Assembly (NCBI GenBank): GCA_947502305.1 | Contig: CANMZA010000001.1 | Coordinates: 558,001 to 622,000, forward strand | DNA: 64,000 nt | Source: an uncultured Erythrobacter sp. | GTDB taxonomy: Bacteria; Pseudomonadota; Alphaproteobacteria; Sphingomonadales; Sphingomonadaceae | Reading direction: 5' to 3' | Shown here: positions 44,454 through 53,622 of the stretch, piece after piece | How positions within the stretch are numbered: the first letter of the stretch is position 1 | Layout: each line of letters opens with the position of its first letter | Made by a program: the position numbers and the translations under genes | Notes under the pieces: generated by a model | Told to the model about the DNA's origin: nothing | Seen by the model: the letters and a program-made list of their open reading frames with translations, nothing else | Databases searched by the model: none

Positions 44454-44876
44454 TCAATCCTCGCGCGTCAGACGTACACCGTATAGTTCCATCCGGTGAT
44501 CGACGAGGCGGTATCCCAATTTCTCGGCTATCTGGCGTTGCAACGCCTCCACTTCAGGATCGACGAATTCCACGACCTTGCCGGTTTCGACATCGATTAA
44601 GTGATCATGATGCGCCTCTGGCACGGGTTCATAGCGGGATCGGCCATCGCCAAAATCATGGCGGTCCAAGATCCCGGCCTCTTCAAACAGGCGCACCGTG
44701 CGATAGACGGTGGCGATAGAGATTTTGGAATCGACCGCAGAGGCGCGGCTGTGCAGCAATTCGACATCGGGGTGATCGTCGCTGTCTGATAGGACTTTGG
44801 CGATCACGCGGCGTTGTTCGGTAATGCGCAGCCCTTTTTCGGCGCAAAGTTGTTCGAGATCAATTTTCTGGCTCAA
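44454..44876 (-). CDS. Fur family transcriptional repressor
   Basis: A 140-residue metal-dependent repressor. The winged helix (LCAEKGLRITEQRRVIAKVLSD, then ISIATVYRTVRLFEEAGI) is followed by the dimerisation domain with metal ligands in EAHHDHLID and a DHRMELYG tail. The frame is open far upstream, but homology points to a TTG start at 44876 (MSQKIDLEQL) with GGAAG upstream. It lacks the C-terminal CxxC zinc pair. It follows mucR on the same strand after a 272-base gap. Confidence 0.9.
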   Translation of the reverse strand: MSQKIDLEQLCAEKGLRITEQRRVIAKVLSDSDDHPDVELLHSRASAVDSKISIATVYRTVRLFEEAGILDRHDFGDGRSRYEPVPEAHHDHLIDVETGKVVEFVDPEVEALQRQIAEKLGYRLVDHRMELYGVRLTRED

Positions 44877-45148
44877 GCGACCGGCTTCCTTGCAAAATTG
44901 TTGTGCGCCCTTTGGGTCATTTGTGTGCGCCTTTTGGGCGGGGCACTCGCGCCTCATACCGATGCGCGGCGAATTGCTCAAGTTTGCGCCCTGTTGAAGG
45001 GTAAAACTTCTGGGGGAGAGCCGCGTGACAGCCGAGTGGAAGCCTTTGGCAACCTTCGGCAGAAGCGCAAACAGGACGGCGCCCCCAACCGCGTGAGCAA
45101 TTGAGGGCGCGTGTCTTTTCGTGTTTTGCCTGATCAATTCAGGCGGGC

Positions 45149-45586
45149 TTATTTCGCCTTGCGACGCCCGCGTCCGGTGCCCGGCTTACGGCCAAGGCCG
45201 ATTTTCTTTGCCAGATCGCGGCGTTTTTCGGCGTAATTGGGGGCGACCATCGGGTAATCAGATGGCAGGTTCCAACGTGCGCGATATTCTTCGGGTGTCA
45301 TATCGAAATTGGTGCGAAGGTAACGCTTAAGCATTTTCAGCTTCTTGCCGTCTTCCAAGCAAACAATGTAATCAGGTTTTACTGACGCACGAATAGATAC
45401 AGCCGGTTCAGGGCGAACTTCTTCTGGTTCGGCTTCTTCGCCCAAGCCAGACAAAGCACCATAAACATTGGTGATCAATTCTGGGACAGCGTCGACGCTG
45501 ACGTCATTATTGCTGAGATGGGCGGCGACAATGTCGCTGGTGAGTGTGATGAGTGTTTCTTTCATCTCAATTTCCAAGTCTTGCAT
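45149..45586 (-). CDS. MucR/Ros family transcriptional regulator
   Basis: About 145 residues from the ATG at 45586, with GAGGG upstream. The MucR zinc-finger-like core is recognisable: SVKPDYIVCLEDGKKLKMLKRYLRTNFDMTPEEYRARWNLP, with Cys and His-free variant as in many alphaproteobacterial MucR proteins. It ends in a basic tail (GRKPGTGRGRRKAK). MucR proteins repress exopolysaccharide, motility and cell-cycle genes in this class by binding AT-rich sites. The gene has an AT-rich upstream region of its own. Confidence 0.93.
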   Translation of the reverse strand: MQDLEIEMKETLITLTSDIVAAHLSNNDVSVDAVPELITNVYGALSGLGEEAEPEEVRPEPAVSIRASVKPDYIVCLEDGKKLKMLKRYLRTNFDMTPEEYRARWNLPSDYPMVAPNYAEKRRDLAKKIGLGRKPGTGRGRRKAK

Positions 45587-45604
45587 ATGCGGTGAGTCCC
45601 TCAA

Positions 45605-45731
45605 TTTTTTCGAATTCGGATTTTTCCGATGAGGGCCGCATGCATCAAGTCATGATACTTGGCAAGAGTGCGTCTGGCGCAACTTTAAATAAATGCGCCA
45701 TAATGGTGTGCATTTACAGACAAGCCGCAGT
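45605..45731. promoter_or_regulatory. AT-rich mucR upstream region
   Basis: The 127 bases between rimI and mucR are AT-rich, with T/A runs (TTTTTTCG, TTTAAATAAA) and an imperfect hairpin CGGAAAAATCCG on the minus strand. Such AT-rich, TpA-containing stretches are typical MucR binding sites, so autoregulation is plausible. No specific site is proven. Confidence 0.35.
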
Positions 45732-46286
45732 TTAGATTGAAAGTCCGAAAGTAATCGCATCCACTTGGGAGCCATTGGCCATCCGATAATAGTTCGGACG
45801 CTCACCGATAGGTTCAAATCCGACTCTCTCGTATAGATTGACCGCCGGATTGCCGCGCCGCATTTCAAGGAAGATACGGCTTGTGCCGCGTTCTCTAGCG
45901 GATTTGACCAATCGGTCAATCAAGGCCTTGCCCAATCCGCATCCGCGATGTTCGGGTTTTACCGCGATCAGCAGCAATTCTTCCTCATCCGCCGCATGGC
46001 GAGTCAGGACGAAACCGGCGGGGGCCTTTGCAGACGGCTCGGTCGCGGCGGTGACGGGGATTTGCGCGCCGGTTTCATCAACCACAACCGAATGGGTGCT
46101 GGGCATTAAGAGCGCATCGCTGACTTGCCGGTGGTTCCACGCTTCACGATATGCGGGGTCGAAGGCGGCCTCCATCACCGCCATTATGCGCGCAATATGG
46201 TGCGGGCAATTAGTGGCAGGTTTTGCGGACCCAGCGTTAGAGCTGCTGGGGCGCGCCGCGCCGGAGGAGGGAGGCTGCTCAATCAA
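45732..46286 (-). CDS. rimI: Ribosomal-protein-alanine N-acetyltransferase RimI-like
   Basis: GNAT-fold acetyltransferase of 184 residues. The N-terminal ~30 residues are a Ser/Ala-rich extension. The acetyl-CoA loop is VKPEHRGCGLGKALIDRL (R/Q-x-x-G-x-G/A type) and the final motif is NLYERVGFEPIGERPNYY, the RimI/Ard1 C-terminal signature. It overlaps the tsaB stop by four bases (ATGA), so tsaB and rimI are translationally coupled, as is common. Confidence 0.9.
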   Translation of the reverse strand: MIEQPPSSGAARPSSSNAGSAKPATNCPHHIARIMAVMEAAFDPAYREAWNHRQVSDALLMPSTHSVVVDETGAQIPVTAATEPSAKAPAGFVLTRHAADEEELLLIAVKPEHRGCGLGKALIDRLVKSARERGTSRIFLEMRRGNPAVNLYERVGFEPIGERPNYYRMANGSQVDAITFGLSI

Positions 46287-46945
46287 TTCGGGCGCGCTTG
46301 CGGGACGGCATCGGGCGCACGTCCATAGATCGGTGATAGCTTCGGTGTGAAGGCGGCATCGGGCAAGAATGCGGCGATGCTGGCATCCGGAAGCAGGTTT
46401 AAGGCCTGATAATCACCGTCAAGCGACCGCGCCAATTCCTGGGCCCGGTTCCCGGCGATCAAAGGGTGCTGACAAAACGGTTTTGCGGCGTGTGGTGCTA
46501 GCGATTGAAAATCGTCCTGCGCCGCGCCATCGGCCCCGTAATTTTGCACGAAATATTCACCGTGGCCGCCATTCATACAAACAGTCAGCGCCTGCGCGCC
46601 GGGCACTTTTTGCCGGGCGGTTTGCGCCGCCAAAGCCAGTGTTGGATAGCCGAGCACCTCAGCGCCCCAAGCAACACCCAGCGCCCGCGCCGTCGCAATA
46701 CCGATCCGCACGCCGGTAAAACTGCCGGGGCCGAGCGAGACGTAAATACGGGTTGCGCGCCCATTTTCGGGCAGGTCTGCGATCATCGGGACCAATCGTT
46801 CGGCATGGCCGCGCCCCAATTCGCGGTGATCATTGGCGATCAGGCGATCGGCATCAGTGCAGCCGCCGTGCTGCGCGCCCAATGGCCCCTCAAATAACGC
46901 CACCGAACACGCCTCCGTGGCGGTTTCTATAACGAGGGAGCGCAC
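46283..46945 (-). CDS. tsaB: tRNA threonylcarbamoyladenosine biosynthesis protein TsaB
   Basis: A 220-residue ASKHA-fold protein with a GTG start one base after the NifU-like gene ends. It carries VIETATEACSVALFEG at the N-terminus and the family block YVSLGPGSFTGVRIGIATARALG, diagnostic of TsaB. TsaB acts with TsaD and TsaE in making t6A37 in ANN-decoding tRNAs. TsaD and TsaE are not in the window. It overlaps rimI. Confidence 0.95.
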   Translation of the reverse strand: MRSLVIETATEACSVALFEGPLGAQHGGCTDADRLIANDHRELGRGHAERLVPMIADLPENGRATRIYVSLGPGSFTGVRIGIATARALGVAWGAEVLGYPTLALAAQTARQKVPGAQALTVCMNGGHGEYFVQNYGADGAAQDDFQSLAPHAAKPFCQHPLIAGNRAQELARSLDGDYQALNLLPDASIAAFLPDAAFTPKLSPIYGRAPDAVPQARPN

Positions 46946-47527
46946 TTAGGCCGCGCGCACTTCTTCCACTTCGGGCACGTAATGTTTCAGCAGGCTTTCA
47001 ATGCCGTGCTTCAGCGTCGCGGTGCTGGATGGGCAACCGGAACAGGCGCCTTGCAAGGTCAAATACACAATGCCTTCGCCGAATCCGCGATAGGCGATAT
47101 CGCCGCCATCACCCGCAACCGCCGGGCGCACGCGCGTCTCCAACAATTCTTTGATCGAGGCGATAATCTCTGCGTCTTCTTCGCGGTCCTCGACCACGGG
47201 CGCGATGTCATCATCCGGAACGCTGATCCCATCCGCACTGCCGCCAATGAACAAAGGCGCCTCTGATACGAAGTGATCGAGCAATATTGTCACCACTTGT
47301 GATTTCAGCGCGCCCCAATCGGCACCCGGTGCGGCGGTGACGGTGACAAAATCCCAACCGTAAAACACATTCACAACTTCGCCTGTGTCGTAAATCGCTT
47401 GGGCCAGCGGGCTGGCTTCTGCGGCTTCTGGTGAGGCAAATTCGCGCGTACCAGACGGCATGACGGTGCGGCCCGGCAAGAATTTGAGGCTGGCGGGGTT
47501 GGGTGTGGTTTCGGTCTCAATAAACAT
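46946..47527 (-). CDS. NifU-like iron-sulfur scaffold (NFU type)
   Basis: Two-domain protein of about 193 residues from the ATG at 47527. The N-terminal NFU-N domain starts FIETETTPNPASLKFLPGRTV, and the C-terminal NifU domain contains the scaffold Cys pair in GACSGCPSST. It assembles and transfers Fe-S clusters to targets. It heads the minus-strand run with tsaB and rimI and is divergent from the M16 peptidase gene. Confidence 0.94.
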   Translation of the reverse strand: MFIETETTPNPASLKFLPGRTVMPSGTREFASPEAAEASPLAQAIYDTGEVVNVFYGWDFVTVTAAPGADWGALKSQVVTILLDHFVSEAPLFIGGSADGISVPDDDIAPVVEDREEDAEIIASIKELLETRVRPAVAGDGGDIAYRGFGEGIVYLTLQGACSGCPSSTATLKHGIESLLKHYVPEVEEVRAA

Positions 47528-47634
47528 GCCGCTTAGATAGGGCGTGTCTGGCGTGCGGGCAAGGTGTCTAGAATGGCGCGATTGTTTGAAGACATTCACT
47601 GGTCCTTCATGGCTTGCATCCCTATAAAGGGGGT

Positions 47635-50600
47635 ATGAATCTGTTTATCCGGGCGTCTGCCGCCCTCTCCGTCATCGCTGCACCGGTTGCTTTGGTCCTT
47701 CCTGTGTTCGCGCAAGAGGCTCCGGCCGCCCAGGCATCCACCACTCCTGAGGTGTCGCAACCGCGCGCATTGCAAACCGCCGGTGAAACGCCGTGGCTGT
47801 ATGAAGGCAGCAATGTTCCGGTTGATGACGAATGGCTGTTTGGAGAGATGGAGAACGGCCTGCGCTATGCTGTGCGCCGCAATGGTGTGCCGCCGCGTCA
47901 AATGTCGATCCGGGTGCGGGTCGATGCGGGCTCTCTGCATGAAGAAGACAGCGAGCAGGGTTTCGCGCACTTGCTCGAACATTTGCTGTTTCGTGAAAGC
48001 AAATATCTCGGCCAAGCAGAGGCGATTGCCGCGTGGCAGCGTTTGGGCGCGACCTTTGGCAGCGATGCCAATGCTGAAACCAGCCCGACGCACACGGCCT
48101 ATAAGCTCGACATTCCCGATATTGACGATGCCAAATTGTATGAAAGCTTCCGCTTGCTTTCCGGCATGATCAAAGAGCCTGTTTTGAGCGATGAGAATGT
48201 CGCGGCGGAATTGCCGATTGTGCTGGCGGAAAAGCGCGAGCGCGGCGGCGCGTCTGAGCGGGTGGCTGATTTGACCCGCCGCACGTTTTTCGCAGGGCAA
48301 CGCCTTGCGACCCGCAATCCCATCGGCACGGTTGAAACCTTGCAGGCCGCGCGCGGAGACACTGTTGAGGCGTTTTATCGCCGTTGGTACCGGCCCGAAA
48401 ACACCGTGGTCGTGGTCGCAGGAGATGCCGATCCGATGGTGCTGGCCGGTCTGGTCGAACAATGGTTCGGCGATTGGGAGGGGCAGGGGACACCCGGCGT
48501 CGCCCCAGATTTTGGCGATCCAATTGCGGCGGATGATGCACAAATCGCGGCCGGAAGCGGCCTGCCGATTGGCACGTTGGGCGTGGCGGTGGAACCTGAT
48601 TTGCCGCGCAGTCTGACCTATTCGATCATGCGTCCGTGGCGCAAAGTCGATGATACGATTGTCTATAATGAAGGCTTGCTGCTCGATTCCCTGTCGCAAT
48701 CGATCATCAACCGCCGGCTGGAAACGCGCGCGCGCGGCGGCGGGTCGTACCTCTATGCGCAGGTGCGTCAGGATGACATTTCCCGCTCCACCGATGCGAC
48801 CTTCGTAACATTTGCGCCGCTAACATCCGATTGGCAGGCGGCCTTGGCCGATGTGCGCGGGGTGCTGGCCGATGCCATCGCAACCCCGCCAACGCAGGAA
48901 GAGATCGACCGTGAGGCGGCGGAATTCGATGTCGCTTTTGCCAATTCGGTAGAGCAAGCGCCGGTGCAAGCCGGGCGCGATTTGGCCGATAATCTGATCA
49001 ACGCCGTCGATATCCGCGAAACCGTCGCCAGCCCGCAAGTGGTGCTGGATGTGTGGCGCGGAATGCGCGAACGGATGAACCCAGAAGAAGTGCACGCCCG
49101 CACCCGCGCTTTGTTCGAAGGCGATGTGTTGCGATCCGTCTATGTCACACCAGGCATTGGCGAAGCGGACGAGAGCGCCTTGCAGCTCGCATTGGCCAGC
49201 GAAGTCGTGGTCGACAACACCGCGCGGCTGGCGGCGCAAAGCATTTCCTTTGACGACCTGCCGCCGGTTGGCGAACCGGGCACCATCACCGCGCAAGGGC
49301 CGCTGGGCATATTAGAGGTGGAGCAGGTTGAGTTCGATAATGGCGTGCGCGCTTTGTTGTGGTCCAACGATGCCGAACCGGGCCGGGTTACGGTGCGTGT
49401 GCGGTTTGGTGCGGGATACCGGGCGTTTGACGAAGACAGCGCGGTCTATGCGCCGATTGGTCAGATGGCGCTGGTCGGATCGGGTCTGGGCGAATTGGGC
49501 CAGAACGAAATTGATCGGCTGGCGACCGGGCGAAAGCTCGGCTTTGACTTTGCGATCAGCGATGCGGTCTTCACCTTCACCGCGCAAACCCGCAGCGATG
49601 ATGTCGCCGATCAACTGTATTTGTTTGCAGAAAAACTCAGCAATCCGCGCTGGGATCAAGACCCCGTAATCCGCGCAAAGGCAGCGGCAGAGCTGGCCTA
49701 TAACACCTATTCCACCAGTCCCGGCGCGGTGCTCAATCGTGATCTGGAATTTATCGCGACCGACAGCGATCCGCGCTTTGCAACGCCGACCCCGGCGATG
49801 CTCGAAGGAGTAACGCCGGAAGGTTTCCGCGCCGTGTGGGAGCCATTGCTGGCGCAAGGCCCGGTCGAGGTGTTGATCTTTGGCGAATTTGATCGCGATG
49901 CGATTGTTGCGAAATTGGGCGAAACATTTGGCGCATTGCCCGAACGCGCGCCGATTACCCCAGCGGTGGCGCAGCGTGTGCCGAATTTCCCAGATACGTC
50001 CGGTGCGCCGACTGTTCTGTCGCATCGCGGCGATGCCAATCAGGCGGCGGCGGTGATTGCATGGCCCAGCGGCGGCGGCATGGAAAGCATCCGCGAATCC
50101 CGTCAGCTCGAAATCCTGACGCAGATCTTCAACAATCGCCTGCTGGAGGCTCTACGTGAACGCGCCGGGGCCAGCTATTCCCCGCAAGTGTTTTCGCGCT
50201 GGCCAACAGATATTGCGACCGGTGGGCGGATCGTGGCGCTGGCTCAGTTGGAGCCGGATTTCGTTCCGATCTTCTTCGCCGAGGCGGACCGTATTTCGCG
50301 CGATCTGGCGGCCAACCCGCCGACCGCCGATGAAATCACCCGTGTGACAGAACCGCTCAGCCAGCGTGTGCGCCGTGCATCGACCGGCAATCAATTTTGG
50401 CTGTATAATCTGGAAGGGGCGAGCTTTGACCCGCAACGTGTGCGGCTCTTACGTTCGCTACTGTCGGATTATTCGAACACCAATCCGCAGATTATGCAGT
50501 TCTTGGCGGATCGCTATTTCGGACAACGCAGCCCGCTGAAACTTGCTGTCATCCCAGAGGGGCAGGAATTGGCCGAAGCACCCGAATTGCCTGATGCGCC

Positions 50601-50658
50601 AGCGGCGCCTGCCGCTCCTGTGGCGGTGCGGGCTTTGCCGGTGACCAGTGGCCGATAA
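47635..50658 (+). CDS. M16 family metallopeptidase, two-domain
   Basis: A 1007-residue secreted zinc peptidase from the ATG at 47635 (AAAGGGGG upstream), with a signal peptide MNLFIRASAALSVIAAPVALVLPVFAQ. The inverted zinc motif HxxEH is HLLEH at about residues 112-116, with the distal Glu expected some 76 residues later in LPIVLAEKRER. A second M16 half (about residues 540-960) lacks the HxxEH motif, as is normal for the inactive half. The C-terminus has a Pro/Ala-rich tail. It probably acts in the periplasm on peptides; the substrate is not known. Confidence 0.93.
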   Translation: MNLFIRASAALSVIAAPVALVLPVFAQEAPAAQASTTPEVSQPRALQTAGETPWLYEGSNVPVDDEWLFGEMENGLRYAVRRNGVPPRQMSIRVRVDAGSLHEEDSEQGFAHLLEHLLFRESKYLGQAEAIAAWQRLGATFGSDANAETSPTHTAYKLDIPDIDDAKLYESFRLLSGMIKEPVLSDENVAAELPIVLAEKRERGGASERVADLTRRTFFAGQRLATRNPIGTVETLQAARGDTVEAFYRRWYRPENTVVVVAGDADPMVLAGLVEQWFGDWEGQGTPGVAPDFGDPIAADDAQIAAGSGLPIGTLGVAVEPDLPRSLTYSIMRPWRKVDDTIVYNEGLLLDSLSQSIINRRLETRARGGGSYLYAQVRQDDISRSTDATFVTFAPLTSDWQAALADVRGVLADAIATPPTQEEIDREAAEFDVAFANSVEQAPVQAGRDLADNLINAVDIRETVASPQVVLDVWRGMRERMNPEEVHARTRALFEGDVLRSVYVTPGIGEADESALQLALASEVVVDNTARLAAQSISFDDLPPVGEPGTITAQGPLGILEVEQVEFDNGVRALLWSNDAEPGRVTVRVRFGAGYRAFDEDSAVYAPIGQMALVGSGLGELGQNEIDRLATGRKLGFDFAISDAVFTFTAQTRSDDVADQLYLFAEKLSNPRWDQDPVIRAKAAAELAYNTYSTSPGAVLNRDLEFIATDSDPRFATPTPAMLEGVTPEGFRAVWEPLLAQGPVEVLIFGEFDRDAIVAKLGETFGALPERAPITPAVAQRVPNFPDTSGAPTVLSHRGDANQAAAVIAWPSGGGMESIRESRQLEILTQIFNNRLLEALRERAGASYSPQVFSRWPTDIATGGRIVALAQLEPDFVPIFFAEADRISRDLAANPPTADEITRVTEPLSQRVRRASTGNQFWLYNLEGASFDPQRVRLLRSLLSDYSNTNPQIMQFLADRYFGQRSPLKLAVIPEGQELAEAPELPDAPAAPAAPVAVRALPVTSGR

Positions 50659-50814
50659 AACGCCAGTTAAAGCGACAGGTAAAGCGCCAAGTAAAACAAA
50701 GACGCCCGCGAAATAAAGTTGCCCTAAAGCCCCAATCGGCTTTACATATAAAACACACCCCCTTAGTTGCGCCCGAACTCGCGCAGACCGAAGCATTTGA
50801 AAGAGAAACCGACC

Positions 50815-52191
50815 GTGGCCCAGAATTGGCAGCCTGATAGCTGGAAGACACACGAAGCACGGCATTTGCCGCATTATGAAAACGCCGCCGAATTGGCAGA
50901 AGCCGAAGCGACGCTCGCGGCCTATCCCCCGCTGGTGTTTGCGGGTGAGGCGCGCGCGCTGAAATCGGATTTGGCAGACGTGGCCAATGGCCATGCGTTT
51001 TTGTTGCAAGGCGGCGATTGCGCAGAGAGTTTCGCAGAATTCCACCCAAACAACATCCGCGACACATTCCGCGTGCTGTTGCAAATGGCGGTCGTCATGA
51101 CCTTCGCCAGCAAACGGCCCGTGGTCAAAGTGGGCCGGATGGCGGGGCAATTTGCAAAACCGCGCAGTTCACCCACCGAAACAATCGGCGATGTGACTTT
51201 GCCCAGCTATTTGGGCGACAATATTAACGGCATTGATTTTGACCCGGCACAGCGCCGCAATGATCCGGGCCGAATGGTGCGCGCCTATTCCCAAGCCGCC
51301 TCAACGCTCAATTTGCTGCGCGCTTTTGCTGGCGGCGGCTATGCGAATTTGCGGCAGGTCCACCAATGGACGCTGGATTTCATGGGCCGCACACCGTGGA
51401 CCGAGAAATTCGCAGAAACCGCCGACCGGATCGGGGAATCGCTCGATTTTATGGAGGCTTGCGGGATTGACCCGGCCACCGTTCCGCAATTGCAAGGCAC
51501 CAGTTTTTACACCAGCCATGAAGGCTTGCTGCTACCTTACGAACAGGCGCTCACGCGGCAGGATTCGCTGACGGGTGATTGGTATGCGACCTCTGCACAT
51601 ATGTTGTGGATCGGCGACCGCACCCGTTTCCCCGGCAGCGCGCATATCGAATTTGCGCGCGGTATCGGCAATCCGCTGGGCATGAAATGCGGGCCAAGCC
51701 TAGAGCCGGATGCGCTGATCGAATTGCTCGATATTTTGAACCCGAACCGTGAGGCGGGCCGGATGACACTTATCAGCCGCTTTGGCCATGATAAGGTCGA
51801 AGAAGGCTTGCCGAAACTGGTCCGCGCGGTTGAACGCGAAGGGCATTCGGTGGTGTGGAGCTGTGATCCGATGCATGGCAATGTCGTCAAATCCGACACC
51901 GGCTTTAAAACCCGCCCGTTCGACCGGATACTGACAGAGGCGCGCGGTTTCTTCGCCGTCCACCGCGCAGAGGGCACCCATCCCGGCGGCATCCATATTG
52001 AGATGACCGGCCAAGATGTGACCGAATGCGTTGGCGGCGCGGTGGCGATCACCGAAGAGCGTCTGGGCGACCGTTATCACACGCATTGCGACCCGCGCTT
52101 GAATGCCGAACAATCGCTGGAACTCGCTTTTGATCTGGCGGAAATGCTCAACACAGAAGTGAATGAGCAGCGCGCAGCGGACGCGGCTTGA
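50815..52191 (+). CDS. Class II 3-deoxy-7-phosphoheptulonate synthase
   Basis: First enzyme of the shikimate pathway, condensing PEP and erythrose-4-phosphate. The 458-residue protein is of the plant/mycobacterial (class II) type, unlike E. coli AroG. Signature blocks are [14 protein letters not shown] (metal-binding Cys), [30 protein letters not shown] and WSCDPMHGN, plus [10 protein letters not shown]. The GTG at 50815 ([10 protein letters not shown]) is chosen over an ATG 16 codons upstream because it fits the family N-terminus. Confidence 0.95.
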   Translation: MAQNWQPDSWKTHEARHLPHYENAAELAEAEATLAAYPPLVFAGEARALKSDLADVANGHAFLLQGGDCAESFAEFHPNNIRDTFRVLLQMAVVMTFASKRPVVKVGRMAGQFAKPRSSPTETIGDVTLPSYLGDNINGIDFDPAQRRNDPGRMVRAYSQAASTLNLLRAFAGGGYANLRQVHQWTLDFMGRTPWTEKFAETADRIGESLDFMEACGIDPATVPQLQGTSFYTSHEGLLLPYEQALTRQDSLTGDWYATSAHMLWIGDRTRFPGSAHIEFARGIGNPLGMKCGPSLEPDALIELLDILNPNREAGRMTLISRFGHDKVEEGLPKLVRAVEREGHSVVWSCDPMHGNVVKSDTGFKTRPFDRILTEARGFFAVHRAEGTHPGGIHIEMTGQDVTECVGGAVAITEERLGDRYHTHCDPRLNAEQSLELAFDLAEMLNTEVNEQRAADAA

Positions 52192-52287
52192 GGCTAAGTT
52201 AAGGGCGTTAGCCGCGCGGTTAGGTACGATCCCTAGGGGCGGCGTGGGGCCGCTGCACATTGTTATGCGCTTAAGACAGGCGCTGAT

Positions 52288-53460
52288 ATGGCAAGTGCAG
52301 CTCAACCCGAAACCCAGCCTCTAACCGGAGCGCTTTCTGGCGGCCCTTCCGGCGGCCCTTCTGGCGTGAATGAAGCGCCCATCGACGTGCCGGCCTCTAC
52401 CCTTGGGGCGGCGATTGGCGCGGATATGCTGATGGTTTTCACCGTCATCTTGGGCCTGATTGCGATGGCCGCGATTGCCAATGTCGTCATTGCCCGCCGC
52501 CAAGCCCGCAGCGCCGCTCGCACCGCGCGCAGCCGCGCACAAAGCATGCGCGAATTGCTGCGCACCGTTCGCATGGCCGAAACCATCGCCGGGATCGGCG
52601 TGTGGCAATATGATCCGAAAACCGGCACGCAATGGTGGTCCGACGGGCTAAAACGCCTGTTCGATGTCGATGCCAATGAAGTGTTCGTCGAAGGGGATGC
52701 AGAGACGCTGCTGTTTGCAAACAATATCGACCTGATCGGCCAGATTAACGAACATGCCGATGAGGTTGAGCCCTATTCTCTGCAATTTGATGTGCACGGA
52801 TTTGATGGCAAACCGCAATCCATCTCCGTTCACGCCTGCAATCTGACCAATGGCAGCGGCGAATTGCACCGCGTCGTTGCGGTTGTGCGCGACAACACCG
52901 AACAGATCGAACGTGAACGCGCCTTGGAATCGTCCCGCGCAGAGGCGATGGATGAGGCCCGCTATGCCCGCGAATTGGCGGAAACCGACGCGCTCACCGG
53001 CCTCGCCAATCGCCGCCGGGTCATGCGAGAGCTGGACCGGATCGTGATGAATGCCCGCGTGACGCAAATGCCGTTGGTGCTGGTGATGTTTGATATTGAT
53101 CATTTTAAACGCGTGAATGACACGCATGGCCACCCATCCGGTGACAAAGTGCTGCAACGCGTCGCGGCGCTCGCCACCGGACAGGCGCGCGGCGGCGACA
53201 TTGTTGGGCGCGTGGGCGGCGAGGAATTTGTCTGGGTCATCCCCGGCGCGTCTGACGGCATGGCCCGCATCATGACGGAACGCCTGCGTCTGGCCATCGC
53301 CAGCGATAGCGGCGTTGATCCGGTGTCGGCGGTCACGATCAGCTTGGGCTACACCTCGATCCAAGCGGGCGATACGGCTTTGTCTTTGTTCGCACGGGCC
53401 GATGGGGCGCTGTATGATGCCAAGGATTCAGGCCGCAACCGGGTGCGCATGGCGGCGTAA
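52288..53460 (+). CDS. PAS-GGDEF diguanylate cyclase
   Basis: A 390-residue signalling protein. Order: a Gly/Ser/Pro-rich N-terminus, one membrane helix (LMVFTVILGLIAMAAIANVVI, about 50-70), a short linker, a PAS-like domain (about 95-200, WQYDPKTGTQWWSDGLKRLF) and a GGDEF domain. The active motif is GGEEF in GRVGGEEFVW, so cyclase activity making c-di-GMP is likely. An inhibitory RxxD site is not clearly seen. The sensed signal is unknown. Confidence 0.93.
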   Translation: MASAAQPETQPLTGALSGGPSGGPSGVNEAPIDVPASTLGAAIGADMLMVFTVILGLIAMAAIANVVIARRQARSAARTARSRAQSMRELLRTVRMAETIAGIGVWQYDPKTGTQWWSDGLKRLFDVDANEVFVEGDAETLLFANNIDLIGQINEHADEVEPYSLQFDVHGFDGKPQSISVHACNLTNGSGELHRVVAVVRDNTEQIERERALESSRAEAMDEARYARELAETDALTGLANRRRVMRELDRIVMNARVTQMPLVLVMFDIDHFKRVNDTHGHPSGDKVLQRVAALATGQARGGDIVGRVGGEEFVWVIPGASDGMARIMTERLRLAIASDSGVDPVSAVTISLGYTSIQAGDTALSLFARADGALYDAKDSGRNRVRMAA

Positions 53461-53622
53461 TGCCTTGCGCTTAAACCGCCGCGCATACCGCGATTTTTGA
53501 CCTTTTTCGCACCGCTGCGCGCGATGCATGGCGCGTCTGAAACGCCCGCATCCCCCTTTCTTTTGTCACTGGCATGCGCCATAATTGCGCCTGCTTAAAC
53601 GACAAGAAGTGGAGCGGCCCCT

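Noticed and set aside
44877..45137. Extended N-terminus for the Fur-type protein
   Set aside because: The added ~87 residues look like noncoding sequence, lie outside the family length, and the TTG at 44876 has a ribosome binding site and fits homologues.
45118..45150. GCCTGA/TCAGGC hairpin after mucR
   Set aside because: A six-base-pair stem with no T-tract on the mucR strand; too weak to call a terminator.
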